IMG/VR virus record: IMGVR_UViG_3300032163_000030
Location: 1 to 45,491 of that record
Reading direction: 5' to 3' (one strand)
Source of the DNA: a virus
Length of the DNA stretch: 45,491 bases
Numbering within the stretch: position 1 is the first letter of the stretch; each line of letters starts with the position of its first letter. Both the position numbers and the translations under genes were made by a program. The notes below the pieces were generated by a model that was given only the letters and a program-made list of their open reading frames with translations, searched no databases and was not told the DNA's origin. Below, piece after piece: positions 1 through 8,831 of this stretch.

Positions 1-56
1 TAAGGTAAGATAACCTCTTTCAAAACAGCTGTCGAATTACTGAGTAAAAACGCCAT
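1..56 (-). CDS. Major capsid protein, N-terminal end (duplicate of the 45420 end)
   Basis: On the minus strand an ATG at 56-54 opens the same reading frame as the capsid gene that begins at 45420. The frame runs off the window edge after 18 codons because the window was cut inside the overlap of a circular genome. It is not a second gene; the complete gene lies at 44149-45420. Confidence 0.9.
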   Translation of the reverse strand, partial: MAFLLSNSTAVLKEVILP

Positions 57-127
57 ATTATTTCCTTAGATATTACTATCTAAGTTTTCTCACCTCCTTC
101 TACCTTTAAGTTTAATTTTGAAAGGCT
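1..127. repeat. Terminal direct repeat closing the circle (copy 1)
   Basis: Bases 1-127 are identical to 45365-45491. A length of exactly 127 matches a common assembler k-mer, so this most likely reflects a circular or circularly permuted genome and not a true biological terminal repeat. The unique genome is then about 45,364 bp. The copy holds the first codons of the capsid gene and its leader. Confidence 0.9.
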
Positions 128-821
128 AATCCTGAAACATCCGTTCTTCGACCTGTTTTTCAAGGTTATCAGGCGTGATGGCAACCTTTTGAGGTTGCTT
201 AGAACCCGCTGTACTCTCAGACTCCGTAACCATCCCTGGTTTTTTGATTTTGTCGATTTGTTTTGCTTTCCAGTCATCTAATTCTTTCTCAAAAAGGTCG
301 TTGTATGCCTTTTGCGGATTCCTAATCCCCGTTTCTTGCATATGCTCAACAAGCCTCATCGGGGTTACTTCTGGCTTACCTTCAGTCTTGGCAACTTCAA
401 CTACCGACTCAACATCCTCCCGTAAATCCCTGGCTTCTAACCTTTGATCAATATAATTATTGACATCATCAATCAAAAGTATCCCTAAATTCCTTGCTTC
501 TTTCCTTGCCTGTTCCCTTAATTCCTCTTGAGTAAGTTCGGCCCCAGTTTCGGCTTTGGCTGTAATCTTGGCTTGTTTTGTTTCCTCAAGTTCCTTTTCA
601 ACCTCGCTTAACCTTTGGGTTGCTTTGACATAGTCAGGATAGATTTTAGTCAAATCCCGATTCTGTTTTGTTTGAACATCTTGAGCAAATTCACCAAGAC
701 CTACAAGTTTTGAAAGTTCCTCTTGGGTGTATTCCTTTTCCCCTAATTTGATTTTTTCAGGTTCTTGTGGTGCTTCTGCAGGGGTTTCCTCCTGCTTGGC
801 ACCAAAAATATCGTCTGCCAT
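126..821 (-). CDS. Probable capsid scaffolding protein
   Basis: This 231-residue acidic protein is rich in Glu, Lys and Gln. It has a predicted coiled coil at about residues 60-110, no membrane segment and a charged C-terminal tail. Size, composition and position directly before the major capsid gene (which follows across the circular junction) are typical of the internal scaffold that guides procapsid assembly and is then removed. A strong AGGAGGTG precedes the ATG at 821. No protease motif is visible, so a separate scaffold is preferred over a protease-scaffold fusion. The call rests on context and composition, not on a sequence motif. Confidence 0.7.
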   Translation of the reverse strand: MADDIFGAKQEETPAEAPQEPEKIKLGEKEYTQEELSKLVGLGEFAQDVQTKQNRDLTKIYPDYVKATQRLSEVEKELEETKQAKITAKAETGAELTQEELREQARKEARNLGILLIDDVNNYIDQRLEARDLREDVESVVEVAKTEGKPEVTPMRLVEHMQETGIRNPQKAYNDLFEKELDDWKAKQIDKIKKPGMVTESESTAGSKQPQKVAITPDNLEKQVEERMFQD

Positions 822-872
822 CTAATTCACCTCCTTGCTGTATAGATTTTCACTAGCAGTGAAGTTCGGCAC

Positions 873-906
873 AAAAAAAGAGCCTTTCCACGGCTCCTTA
901 TTTCCG
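873..906 (-). terminator. Hairpin with U-tract, copy 1 of a repeated element
   Basis: Reading leftward, a GAGCC/GGCTC stem with a short loop is followed by seven T. It lies 39 bases after the stop of the lectin-like gene at 945 and before the scaffold leader. The element is nearly identical, over 34 bases, to the one at 8049-8082 and related to those at 34142 and 39508. Confidence 0.75.
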
Positions 907-944
907 ATTGCTTAACTATATTTTAGATTTCTTACACTATCTTG

Positions 945-2543
945 TCAACTTTGCCCTACACCAAGCAATGTTTTCCAGCCTACAATTGATGGGCCAGCTG
1001 GAGGTGCCCCAATCGATGTTACCTTAAACCCAAACCGTGCAGCGTTAATTTCAGCAAGTGTCCATTGGGCAGAAGTATCAGGATTGGTTGTCCAAGTAAC
1101 AGAACAGTTAGACGCAAAACTTGTAGTCGGAGTCATCTCTGTTCCGTAATAATAGTTCGCCCCGATCTTGACATAAGGCGTTATTTTGCTTGAGCCATCC
1201 CCTTTTACCCTTCCATATAAAATAACCTGATAAATCGCATCTGGCCCCGCTACTACATAAGTAAACGCCTGAACATCGTTTAGGGTGGAGTCCTCTATAT
1301 AATCGGTATCATCAGGTGAAGTTAATCCCGCATCAACATTGGTAAATTTATTAGGTGTTCCATTAGGGTTGCCCGTCCATTGGGTATCTGATCCGTCAGC
1401 CGTTGGTTGGGTATTGGTGGTATAAGAGGTTGAAGTACCTGCAGCAACCTGAAAACCCATCTCCATCGCATTGATTCTGGCTTGGGTTAAGGCATCACCG
1501 TTAGGACAATGGTCATAGCCTACAAAGGCAAGAGTATAAGCATTTGTTCCCCACCCATAAGAAGTCGTATAGTCGATTCCATTGTCACGGATAAGGAATT
1601 TTAAAGCTCTTTCCCCTGCAACTTCTCCCCTTGCCAACATATAAAAGGTAACCCCCTTGATCGTGGCAGCAAAAGTTCCATCTACTAAACCGTGAGTTTG
1701 GGTTTTGGCAGCTGCCCCTAAAAACAAACCGTTATAGGTCGTATCCCCGTCTGAGGCAGCATAATCGTCAACATTGAGGTATTTATTAGTCGCATCCCCT
1801 ATCCCTACCGCATCATTGTAGGTTCCTGCCGCATCAACCGTTCCGTACACTGGAACTGTCGTATTCCACCAAGCTGGGGTATCATTGTGGGCAGTGAAAG
1901 CAATATCCCCAATATAGATGTTGCAGTTTGGAGCATTGGTTTTTGATGTAGCCCCGAATATACAAGAACTAATAGCAGTTCCAGAACCAGTATCATTACA
2001 TTCATCGGTTTCATTTATCCGCAGATAAGTTGTTCCGCTTTTTGTCCTGTTAATTTCGACCTGATAGACAGTGTTGGCAGTAAGAACAGTTGGCCCGACA
2101 ACCGCACCCGCCCCGCCATCTTGCAGTTCCAGTTTTTTGGCGGTATCAAGCCAAAGCCTACAATCATTCATAACCAAGAATTGGGCAGAAACAGCAGGAG
2201 TGGCATCAAACTTAAACTTAAACTGGAGTGAGGCGTTATCAAAACTCCCAAAGGTATTCCAAGTAAAAGTATTGGTATAGGTTGCAGAAACCGAAGGATA
2301 ATTTATTTTAAAAGCCCGACCAGTGGAAAAACCAGCATCGGTTACATTGGTTACATTTCCCGTATAAGCATCAAATTCCGCAAAGTCGGTGGTTGAAGCA
2401 CCCGAACCTAATACTAAATGGGTATTTGACGGAGCCGATGACCAAGCATCCCCTCTTAAAACTACATACCAAAGGGAAGTACATCTTCTTAGATAATAAG
2501 TATAAGGGCGTAGCTCGGCTTCCGAAACATAGAGGTTAGACAT
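945..2543 (-). CDS. Lectin-like virion surface or receptor-binding protein
   Basis: A 532-residue protein rich in Thr, Gly, Asn and aromatics. The segment at about residues 60-220 looks like a concanavalin/LamG-type beta-sandwich (alternating strands, TVYQVEINR motif). The C-terminal half carries jelly-roll-like Gly/Tyr-rich segments of the kind found in phage fibres. The ATG at 2543 is chosen over an upstream in-frame codon at 2573 because GGAGGAG sits 7 nt before it and it overlaps the stop of the previous gene. Likely role: surface attachment or head decoration. No catalytic motif was recognised. Confidence 0.6.
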   Translation of the reverse strand: MSNLYVSEAELRPYTYYLRRCTSLWYVVLRGDAWSSAPSNTHLVLGSGASTTDFAEFDAYTGNVTNVTDAGFSTGRAFKINYPSVSATYTNTFTWNTFGSFDNASLQFKFKFDATPAVSAQFLVMNDCRLWLDTAKKLELQDGGAGAVVGPTVLTANTVYQVEINRTKSGTTYLRINETDECNDTGSGTAISSCIFGATSKTNAPNCNIYIGDIAFTAHNDTPAWWNTTVPVYGTVDAAGTYNDAVGIGDATNKYLNVDDYAASDGDTTYNGLFLGAAAKTQTHGLVDGTFAATIKGVTFYMLARGEVAGERALKFLIRDNGIDYTTSYGWGTNAYTLAFVGYDHCPNGDALTQARINAMEMGFQVAAGTSTSYTTNTQPTADGSDTQWTGNPNGTPNKFTNVDAGLTSPDDTDYIEDSTLNDVQAFTYVVAGPDAIYQVILYGRVKGDGSSKITPYVKIGANYYYGTEMTPTTSFASNCSVTWTTNPDTSAQWTLAEINAARFGFKVTSIGAPPAGPSIVGWKTLLGVGQS

Positions 2544-2790
2544 CAAACAACTCCTCCCACCAACTGTCGGCAAGGTTTCCCATCGCCACTACTGCTCTCC
2601 ACGGGTCTAAACTAAAGATGTGGATTTGGATATTCTGGTTTGGGCGTTGAATACTTGCCCTTTTCTGGAGTTCCTGCTCTACCGCATAACGGTCAAGGGG
2701 ATCACAAGAGAGGATAATCTCTTGAATCTCTTTGTCTTCAAAGATAATCTCATCCCCTTCTTTGCAACCCCCTATAACAAGCCTTGCCAT
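2536..2790 (-). CDS. Small hypothetical protein of the fibre cluster
   Basis: An 84-residue acidic soluble protein with an N-terminal Gly/Cys segment and a Trp-rich C-terminus. I do not recognise it. It overlaps the pentapeptide-like gene upstream by 19 nt and the lectin-like gene downstream by 8 nt, which indicates tight translational coupling in the fibre cluster. A chaperone or fibre-attachment role would be guesswork. Confidence 0.55.
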   Translation of the reverse strand: MARLVIGGCKEGDEIIFEDKEIQEIILSCDPLDRYAVEQELQKRASIQRPNQNIQIHIFSLDPWRAVVAMGNLADSWWEELFDV

Positions 2791-3386
2791 TCTTCCTCCT
2801 TCAAGTCGGGGTATTGGGAATCGGCATAAGCCTTAAACCTCGTACTAAAGACTTTCCAGAGGCGAGGATCGGTTTTGAAAACCCCCATTAAGAACCGAAA
2901 GAAGTCAATGTCGGGATACCACTTGGCGTGCCACAAAGCCCCAAGTTCCTCATAACATAAATCTTTTCTTGCCTTGACATCCTCGGCTGCCTCCAAAGCC
3001 CTTTTCTGCAATCCTTCATCTTTGATTTTGGCAGCCTCCTGCTCGAACAAGTAAGCCAAAGGTTCGTGGGCAAAAGCGGGGAAAAGCCCAGTGGCGGTTA
3101 CGACTTTATCCCTGATCTGTCTTTGCCAAGCAGTCAAAGAGGCAACCATTTTGGCTTCCTCCAAAGTACAATCTTGGGTGGTAAAGCCTGTCAGGTCGCT
3201 ATTAGTAAAGTCAGGTCTTATAAATTTGGTGTTGACGGCGGTGAGGTTTCTTAAATTGCCAAATTTGCAGTCGGTGAACTCGGAGTCGAGGATATAGCCA
3301 TCCGACCAATCCTCTTTGGAATAGTCTTGGTCTTTGGTAATTTCACCTTTTTTAATGACTCTTGGTTTCTCAGCATCTCGTTCCAT
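2772..3386 (-). CDS. Hypothetical protein with pentapeptide-repeat-like N-terminus
   Basis: A 204-residue protein. Residues about 30-75 show a loose A(N/D)Lxx pentapeptide-like pattern (SEFTDCKFGNL, TKFIRPDFTNSDLTGF), which in known families folds as a right-handed beta-helix. The rest is mixed helical with many Trp, Lys and Glu. The ATG at 3386 forms a TAATG overlap with the stop of the fibre gene. An earlier in-frame start at 3401 would be TTG and is less likely. Phage proteins of this sort often sit beside fibre genes as adaptors or assembly factors; no enzymatic motif is seen. Confidence 0.5.
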   Translation of the reverse strand: MERDAEKPRVIKKGEITKDQDYSKEDWSDGYILDSEFTDCKFGNLRNLTAVNTKFIRPDFTNSDLTGFTTQDCTLEEAKMVASLTAWQRQIRDKVVTATGLFPAFAHEPLAYLFEQEAAKIKDEGLQKRALEAAEDVKARKDLCYEELGALWHAKWYPDIDFFRFLMGVFKTDPRLWKVFSTRFKAYADSQYPDLKEEEWQGLL

Positions 3387-5512
3387 TAAGTAGTTTTCCA
3401 ATACTGAACCGTAATAAAAGCTGTCCCTGCACCGACAAAATGATAAATAAGTTCAGAGTTAGTTCCAGTTTCAATCGGTGGGTTGAAATCCCTTGCAATA
3501 CCACCCCCAGGAGGAAAGAATCCTGCTGCCAAAACCGAACCCCCTTGGATTGCCGAACCAATCAGAACCCTAACATCAGCAGTTCCAGTATTGACTACAA
3601 TTGAACAACCTGAAATGACATGAACTGTTCCTGCACCCGATGCTGCAGATAGTGTTCCAAAAGCTGATCCTGCCGCTACCCCTAAAGTCCCATAGGAAGT
3701 TACTTGGTTTGTAGGTCGCCAATTCTGTCTGAAAGTACCTGCAGTAATTGTACCCGCAGCTAAAGCTGCAAGAGTACCAGTAGTTATCGTTCCTGAAGTA
3801 AATGTACCAATTGCCCCACTTGTAACAACTGTTCCTCCAGCAATATTTAGAATAGTACCTATTGTCGCAAGATTAGTTAGTGATCCTGTAGTAAGAGTAC
3901 CAGCAGTTTGGAGAATAGAGCCACCCGCTATAATAGCAACCGTACCTACCGATGCTAAATTAGTTAGAGAACCAGTGGTAACAGTTCCAGCCGTGTGGAC
4001 ATGGGAACCAGCCGCAACAACAGCTATAGTTCCAGTATTTAAATTTGAAATAGTCCCTAATGTGGCTAAATTTGTTAATGAACCAGTAGTTAATGTTCCT
4101 GACACTTGAACTATCGAACCTGCTGTAATTACATCAACTGTTCCTACTTTAAGAACCGTTCCTAATTTTTCCTGAGTCCCAGCTAAGATGGTCGTAACGG
4201 TTCCAGCTGTTTGAACCATAGAACCTGCAGCTATAATTCCTAATGTCCCACCTTCAACCCGTGTTATTGTACCTGCTTTGAGTAAATTAAGGCTTCCCGC
4301 CTCAACAACATTTAATGTTCCGATACTGTTAATATTGCCAACTACTACTGTCCCTCCTGCTATATTGGAAACTGTACCTACTGTTGCTACATTTGCAATA
4401 GAGCCTGTTGTTACCGTTCCGACTGTCTGAACCATAGAACCTGTCGAAATAACCGTACCAGCCGTAACTACTATTGATCCACCCCCCAGCCTTGTAAGAG
4501 TACCCCCAACAATATTTGTAAGTTCGCCTAAAGTTCCTCCCTCAATTTTGGTAATGGTTCCTGCTTTTAAGAGATTAAGACTCCCTGTTTCAACAGCAGT
4601 CACGGTTCCCTTAACAAGATTATTAACTGCTGTTAATGTTCCTGCTACCACATTAGTAACTGAAGTAACCGCAGCAACTGTCCCTGTCACCAAGTTGGCA
4701 ATAGTTCCACTCATCAAGGTTCCAACAGTAGCTAAATTGGTTAATGATCCCGTAGTAACTGTCCCTGCGGTCTGAACAATTGATCCGCCCCCAATTCTAG
4801 TTATGGTTCCTGACTCAACTACTCCCACTGTTCCAATCGTATCTAAATCTCCAATCGTACCTGCCGTAACTACCACCGAACCCGAAGCAATATTACTAAC
4901 TGTCCCAACTGTGGCGAGGTTAGTTATCGAACCGATAACAACAGTTCCCGCAGTAACAACGATTGAACCCCCCTCAAGTCTTGTCAGTGTTCCCGCAACT
5001 AAATTCTTGACCGAATCAAGAGTGCCAGCAGCAACTATATCCAAAGTTCCACCTGGAATATCAGTCATAGTCACATTGGCTGTGGTTTCTACCGTTCCAC
5101 CGATTCCTAAAATTGTACCTACTGTTCCCAAGGTTTGCTGACTTCCTGTAACAACATTCATGTCAGAACCGCCAGTAGCGGAGAAAGAACCTACAATGTT
5201 CAAAGCCCCATCAGTCCCAACTGAAAATAATCTGGCAGTTCCACCACTATCAATCCCCCCAATAGCCATAACATTGGTCGTTCCAGGCCATGCAGAACCC
5301 GCAGCCATAACATCAACTCTATAGGAATTTGTGGGATCGGAGATATAGACTTTGCCGACAATCTGGCCTAATTGCTCATTGTCAACAATGACTTTGAGGC
5401 GGCCACTATCATGGGCAATTAACCGAATGGTGTCGGTAGTATCCTCAGTGCCTGTGTGAGCAATGAGTCCTGTATTGCGGTTGTTATCAAAGATTGCATC
5501 TTGCTTAGCCAT
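3386..5512 (-). CDS. Long repetitive fibre protein (Gly/Thr/Val beta-repeat)
   Basis: A 708-residue protein. Residues about 105-590 consist of more than twenty imperfect units built on AGTVTTGSLTNLATVGT-like segments, with turns at GG/GS and alternating Val/Ile/Thr/Leu. This predicts a long triple-stranded or single beta-solenoid shaft. The N-terminus (about 1-100) is non-repetitive and probably anchors to the virion. The last 110 residues form a distinct, likely trimerising or binding head domain ending in QYWKTT. It is located between portal and scaffold genes with other surface proteins. The repeats also make the DNA internally repetitive, so unit number may vary between relatives. Confidence 0.65.
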   Translation of the reverse strand: MAKQDAIFDNNRNTGLIAHTGTEDTTDTIRLIAHDSGRLKVIVDNEQLGQIVGKVYISDPTNSYRVDVMAAGSAWPGTTNVMAIGGIDSGGTARLFSVGTDGALNIVGSFSATGGSDMNVVTGSQQTLGTVGTILGIGGTVETTANVTMTDIPGGTLDIVAAGTLDSVKNLVAGTLTRLEGGSIVVTAGTVVIGSITNLATVGTVSNIASGSVVVTAGTIGDLDTIGTVGVVESGTITRIGGGSIVQTAGTVTTGSLTNLATVGTLMSGTIANLVTGTVAAVTSVTNVVAGTLTAVNNLVKGTVTAVETGSLNLLKAGTITKIEGGTLGELTNIVGGTLTRLGGGSIVVTAGTVISTGSMVQTVGTVTTGSIANVATVGTVSNIAGGTVVVGNINSIGTLNVVEAGSLNLLKAGTITRVEGGTLGIIAAGSMVQTAGTVTTILAGTQEKLGTVLKVGTVDVITAGSIVQVSGTLTTGSLTNLATLGTISNLNTGTIAVVAAGSHVHTAGTVTTGSLTNLASVGTVAIIAGGSILQTAGTLTTGSLTNLATIGTILNIAGGTVVTSGAIGTFTSGTITTGTLAALAAGTITAGTFRQNWRPTNQVTSYGTLGVAAGSAFGTLSAASGAGTVHVISGCSIVVNTGTADVRVLIGSAIQGGSVLAAGFFPPGGGIARDFNPPIETGTNSELIYHFVGAGTAFITVQYWKTT

Positions 5513-5513
5513 T

Positions 5514-5777
5514 TCATTTCGCTACTTGTTTCTGCATCTCCTTTACTTGCTGTTGCGGTGTTTTATCTGGTGCTTGAGGTGCTTCGGGTTGGGGGGTTTG
5601 AGTTGCCAAAACTGGCAGATATTTCTCCAGTTCCTCGTTGGTTTTACCAGTCTTGATTGCAACAATGCTATATCCTTGGGACAAAAATGCCCTTTTTAAA
5701 AGGTCATAAAACTCACCGATTAATTTATCGACTGATTGACTTTCATAATTAAATTCAACTATCTGTCTGTGTATCAT
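5514..5777 (-). CDS. Small hypothetical protein
   Basis: An 87-residue protein with an ordered N-terminal half and a Pro/Gln/Ala-rich, probably disordered C-terminal half. It overlaps the preceding small gene by ATGA and stops one base before the fibre gene. No family is recognised. The position suggests a virion-associated or fibre-linking role, which is inference only. Confidence 0.5.
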   Translation of the reverse strand: MIHRQIVEFNYESQSVDKLIGEFYDLLKRAFLSQGYSIVAIKTGKTNEELEKYLPVLATQTPQPEAPQAPDKTPQQQVKEMQKQVAK

Positions 5778-5965
5778 GCCATTTGTTTTTTCGCCATTGA
5801 AACTGCACTGGATGAATAATTGCGTTTTGATGGTTTCTTTTTCTTTGATTTACCCGCCTTTGACATCGCAATAGCTATAGCCTGTTTTTGCGGTCTGCCT
5901 GAATGAACAAGTTCTGATATGTTAGCCGAGATTGCTTTTTGGCTACTTCCCTTCATTAGAGGCAT
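5774..5965 (-). CDS. Small basic protein of a family common in environmental phages
   Basis: A 63-residue Lys/Ser-rich protein. The pattern [14 protein letters not shown] followed by [13 protein letters not shown] is one I recognise from small conserved phage proteins (the DUF6496-like type) of unknown function. It overlaps the portal C-terminus by 23 nt and has AGGGGGAG in front of its ATG. The high positive charge suggests nucleic-acid contact, but this is unproven. Confidence 0.6.
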   Translation of the reverse strand: MPLMKGSSQKAISANISELVHSGRPQKQAIAIAMSKAGKSKKKKPSKRNYSSSAVSMAKKQMA

Positions 5966-8048
5966 TTTCTCCCCCTTTCTTTAAGACTTGTTGAGTAACT
6001 TGGTGGTCAACTACTTGCTCTGGGGAAATGTTAATCCCTGCTTGGGCCGCCATTTGGGCTTGGCCTTCGGGCGGTAAGTCTTTAAAGGAAATTGATTCTG
6101 AAGGCTTTTTTGGAGGTTCTGCTTGAGAGCCTTGTGCCCCCGCCATTAAACCAGAATCTTTGATTGTCTGGGCTACCCCAACTTGGGTTTCTTGGATTCT
6201 TGTCTTTTGGTCTGGGAACATTTCCGATCCTTTCAAATCTTTCAGGACTTCCGCAACTGCAACCTTAACCTGTTGGATTTGCTGGTCAGTCATATTGCCT
6301 TGGTTCTGGTATTTGTCCATTGATTCCATAAATTCGGCAGTTGCACCAAACTGATAAGTTTCAAAGACTTTTTCAATAATGGTCTTGACCGCCTGGGGCG
6401 GGATAAGGCCTTGTTTAACCAAAGGCAATAGGAACTCGGAAAGCAACTTGAGAATCGCATCCCTCTTTCCTTGCCTGGTGAAACCTAATCCTGCCTCAAC
6501 CTCAATATCAACCCGATAATCCTTGGAAAGTGGAACTGTGTTGGCATCAACTGGAACTTTCAGTTCTTGTCTTTTGGCCATTGCGTTTTTCCCGACTACA
6601 TCAAAATACTGCGGTTCTCCCTTTTCAAGATATTCATAAGTCTGGGGAGTAACAAAATAATCATCGGCTATATCCAAAAACTTTTGGGCAAGTTTCTTGA
6701 CTGTATTTTTGAATCTCCTCTGCGGTATAGCAAGTGAGGCATATTCTGATTCCTTTAATGATTCGATTGCTGCATTTGCCCGAACACCCGTTGGAATCTT
6801 GGCAAGAGTTGACATGGTGACTCCCTGCTCCTCAATGAAAGTGGACAGAAGCCCCATAAAGGAAAAGACAAAGTTGGGGATTGGGGAAATGTTGCCTTGG
6901 ACTGGGGGAGTGGTCATGTATTCGATCACCTGACCGCCTGGAACATTAGTCGGTTTCCATTGTTCTCCTTGTCTTTTAAGCCAGAATCCAGTAACCATCG
7001 TATTAACATATCTTTCAACCCTTGAGGTAATAACATCCAGGGATTTATTTTGGGGAATAAATCTTTCAATCAACGGCACTTGGTAGATTGGGCCTGGTTC
7101 AAACCTGAACTCGACAAAAGGATATTCGGGAATATCAAGGTATTCGTCATAAAGCCAGGTATCCCCAGCAACAAAAGAGTGACGGATGACAGGATCACCG
7201 TCTTTTCGGTCAATTTTCGACTTTTTCACCCGATCTCGGTTTTTAGCACTGACATATTCCTTCAAAAACGCCTCTTTTAAGATTACAGTGGCAATTATGT
7301 CAGGATTGCCTTGAAATCCCTCTTTTGCCTTCTCATAAGCCTCTTTAATCTCAGATGAGGCCAATTTATTGTCTGGAGAGAGTTTAAGGCGTTGTGCTGG
7401 ATCAAATAGCTCATTTGCCTTGATTTCAGCGATGGTTCTGGGTATTCCTTTGATTAAAACGGGAGAATCATAGATTTCGGTCAGATTTCCTTTGAGATAG
7501 ATGTCAAAAGCGTCATAAACCTGGGTTCTGATCTTCTCTTGTACCGCATCGGGCCAAACTTGCATGAAAGATACCCCATGTTTGGCCGCCAAAATGACCA
7601 TTAAGGCCAATTTCTCGGATATTTCCTGCTTTTTGAACTCCTCCTCGATCCAATGACCTGTAAGTGAGGCTATTTTTTGGGTTGCTTGCTTGGCTTGTAA
7701 AAGTTCCTGGGGGTTGGCAAAAGCCGATACATTCAGCTGAGAGGGATAGACCACGGGTGTTGGATCGTTGATTACTAAAAGGTTGGCTACCCCCCTTATT
7801 TGTTTGGATGCTTTGGGGATTGCCCTGGTAGGTGCTTGGAGGTCTGATGAGGCAGATAAATCAACTATCTTGCCAGTTGATCGGGAAAGGTAGCGGAAAT
7901 GGTATCCATCATCAAAAAAGTTATTGTCATACCAGTGTCTTTCATGCACCCGTCTGACCATTTTCAGCCATGACATTACCTCGTCAATAGTTTGACCGAT
8001 ATTCTCCGACTCGACCTGTGCGGTTTGAAATTCCCCTAAATCTGGCAT
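5943..8048 (-). CDS. Portal protein
   Basis: The 701-residue length, position after the large terminase and features such as [19 protein letters not shown] at the N-terminus, a long helical stem region (about 400-470) and a Gln-rich helical C-terminus fit the large podovirus-type portal (P22 gp1-like group). It forms the dodecameric ring at the unique capsid vertex through which DNA enters and to which the tail adaptor binds. The ATG at 8048 directly abuts the U-tract of a hairpin (8049-8082), and the only Shine-Dalgarno-like purines lie inside that hairpin. Confidence 0.85.
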   Translation of the reverse strand: MPDLGEFQTAQVESENIGQTIDEVMSWLKMVRRVHERHWYDNNFFDDGYHFRYLSRSTGKIVDLSASSDLQAPTRAIPKASKQIRGVANLLVINDPTPVVYPSQLNVSAFANPQELLQAKQATQKIASLTGHWIEEEFKKQEISEKLALMVILAAKHGVSFMQVWPDAVQEKIRTQVYDAFDIYLKGNLTEIYDSPVLIKGIPRTIAEIKANELFDPAQRLKLSPDNKLASSEIKEAYEKAKEGFQGNPDIIATVILKEAFLKEYVSAKNRDRVKKSKIDRKDGDPVIRHSFVAGDTWLYDEYLDIPEYPFVEFRFEPGPIYQVPLIERFIPQNKSLDVITSRVERYVNTMVTGFWLKRQGEQWKPTNVPGGQVIEYMTTPPVQGNISPIPNFVFSFMGLLSTFIEEQGVTMSTLAKIPTGVRANAAIESLKESEYASLAIPQRRFKNTVKKLAQKFLDIADDYFVTPQTYEYLEKGEPQYFDVVGKNAMAKRQELKVPVDANTVPLSKDYRVDIEVEAGLGFTRQGKRDAILKLLSEFLLPLVKQGLIPPQAVKTIIEKVFETYQFGATAEFMESMDKYQNQGNMTDQQIQQVKVAVAEVLKDLKGSEMFPDQKTRIQETQVGVAQTIKDSGLMAGAQGSQAEPPKKPSESISFKDLPPEGQAQMAAQAGINISPEQVVDHQVTQQVLKKGGENASNEGK

Positions 8049-8082
8049 AAAAAAAGAGCCTTTCCACGGCCCCTTATTTCCG
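8049..8082 (-). terminator. Hairpin with U-tract touching the portal start codon, copy 2
   Basis: A minus-strand GGGGCC...GGCTC hairpin followed by seven T; the next bases are the portal ATG. It matches the 873-906 element at almost every base. No promoter can fit between the U-tract and the portal gene, so transcription of portal must read through. It may act as an attenuator or RNA-processing site. Confidence 0.7.
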
Positions 8083-8098
8083 TAATCTTGTCTTAATT

Positions 8099-8371
8099 TT
8101 AGGCGTTAAGAATTGTTTTGTCAAAGGTTTCGTCATCAAGGGAGGAAACTTCAGACCATTCGGGTGGTAATTCTGGAGTCGGTTCTTGGGGTTTAATCGC
8201 CTCGATCTTATCTGTCATTTCAAAGTTTGAAAAATCCTGGGCGTTCCTTGCCATCAGGGAATTGATCATCTTATTCTTTTGTTTATTCTCCAGATAAAGA
8301 TACCAGGCCAGAAAAGCCAGAAGGCCAAGGTCGTTAAAGGCCAGAAAAGCGATAGCAATTATTTCAGCCAC
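8099..8371 (-). CDS. Small single-pass membrane protein
   Basis: A 90-residue protein with one hydrophobic helix at residues 4-26, then a Lys/Asn-rich stretch and an acidic Pro-rich tail. The topology suggests a short N-terminal anchor with a cytoplasmic tail. It lies between the terminase-linked gene and the portal and overlaps the former by 8 nt. The function is unknown; nothing specific for a holin is seen. Confidence 0.55.
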   Translation of the reverse strand: MAEIIAIAFLAFNDLGLLAFLAWYLYLENKQKNKMINSLMARNAQDFSNFEMTDKIEAIKPQEPTPELPPEWSEVSSLDDETFDKTILNA

Positions 8372-8831
8372 GCAGATATTCCTCCAATGGGTTGGGAATT
8401 ACAAAATAGTCAAAGTTGTAAGTGATTGGATCGGGATTGTCAATGTAGGGGTTGGGGGTGTTAATAACAGTAATATCTATCGGGATACCCATAAAATCGT
8501 AAGAGATTAAAAGTTCCCCTGCTGGTGGAGAATCAGGCTCAAATACCATAGTTTTTGTGTAACCCCGCCTCAAGTAATCGGCAAGGTGGGAGTAGATTGT
8601 TCCTTTTCTTTCGGGAGTCAAATCAAGTTGTCTGATCCCTGCCTGGAGTCTGTCAACATCCAACCTCCCCGCCTTGACAGTTCTGGCGGTTTCACCCAAT
8701 AGTAGACATTTGGTTCCTGAGAGTTTTTCAAAGAGGTCAAATAAGTCCCGAAGTGCAACATGTAAATCCTCTTGGCTAAATTGGGCCTTCAAATCCTGCT
8801 TCTTCCCATTCTTGCTGGTTTTGGTAGTCAT
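8364..8831 (-). CDS. Hypothetical protein, possibly nucleotidyltransferase-like fold
   Basis: A 155-residue soluble protein. The order helix, then CLLLGETA, then a KAGRLDVD segment and later strands (ELLISYDFMGIPIDITVI) resemble minimal nucleotidyltransferase-fold proteins, but the GS-x-D catalytic triad is not clearly present. It overlaps the end of the large terminase by 56 nt, so it is translated with it. A packaging accessory role is possible. I do not assign a function. Confidence 0.45.
   Translation of the reverse strand: MTTKTSKNGKKQDLKAQFSQEDLHVALRDLFDLFEKLSGTKCLLLGETARTVKAGRLDVDRLQAGIRQLDLTPERKGTIYSHLADYLRRGYTKTMVFEPDSPPAGELLISYDFMGIPIDITVINTPNPYIDNPDPITYNFDYFVIPNPLEEYLRG

Noticed and set aside
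1-127. True biological terminal repeat (packaging ends)
   Set aside because: The length equals a usual assembler k-mer and lies in the capsid leader, so an assembly overlap of a circular or permuted genome is the simpler reading.
4548-5141. Plus-strand ORFs rich in Val/Thr/Pro opposite the fibre gene
   Set aside because: They are shadows caused by the fibre repeats.
3386-5512. Diversity-generating retroelement target in the fibre gene
   Set aside because: No reverse transcriptase gene or template repeat was found in the window; the repeats are within the protein.
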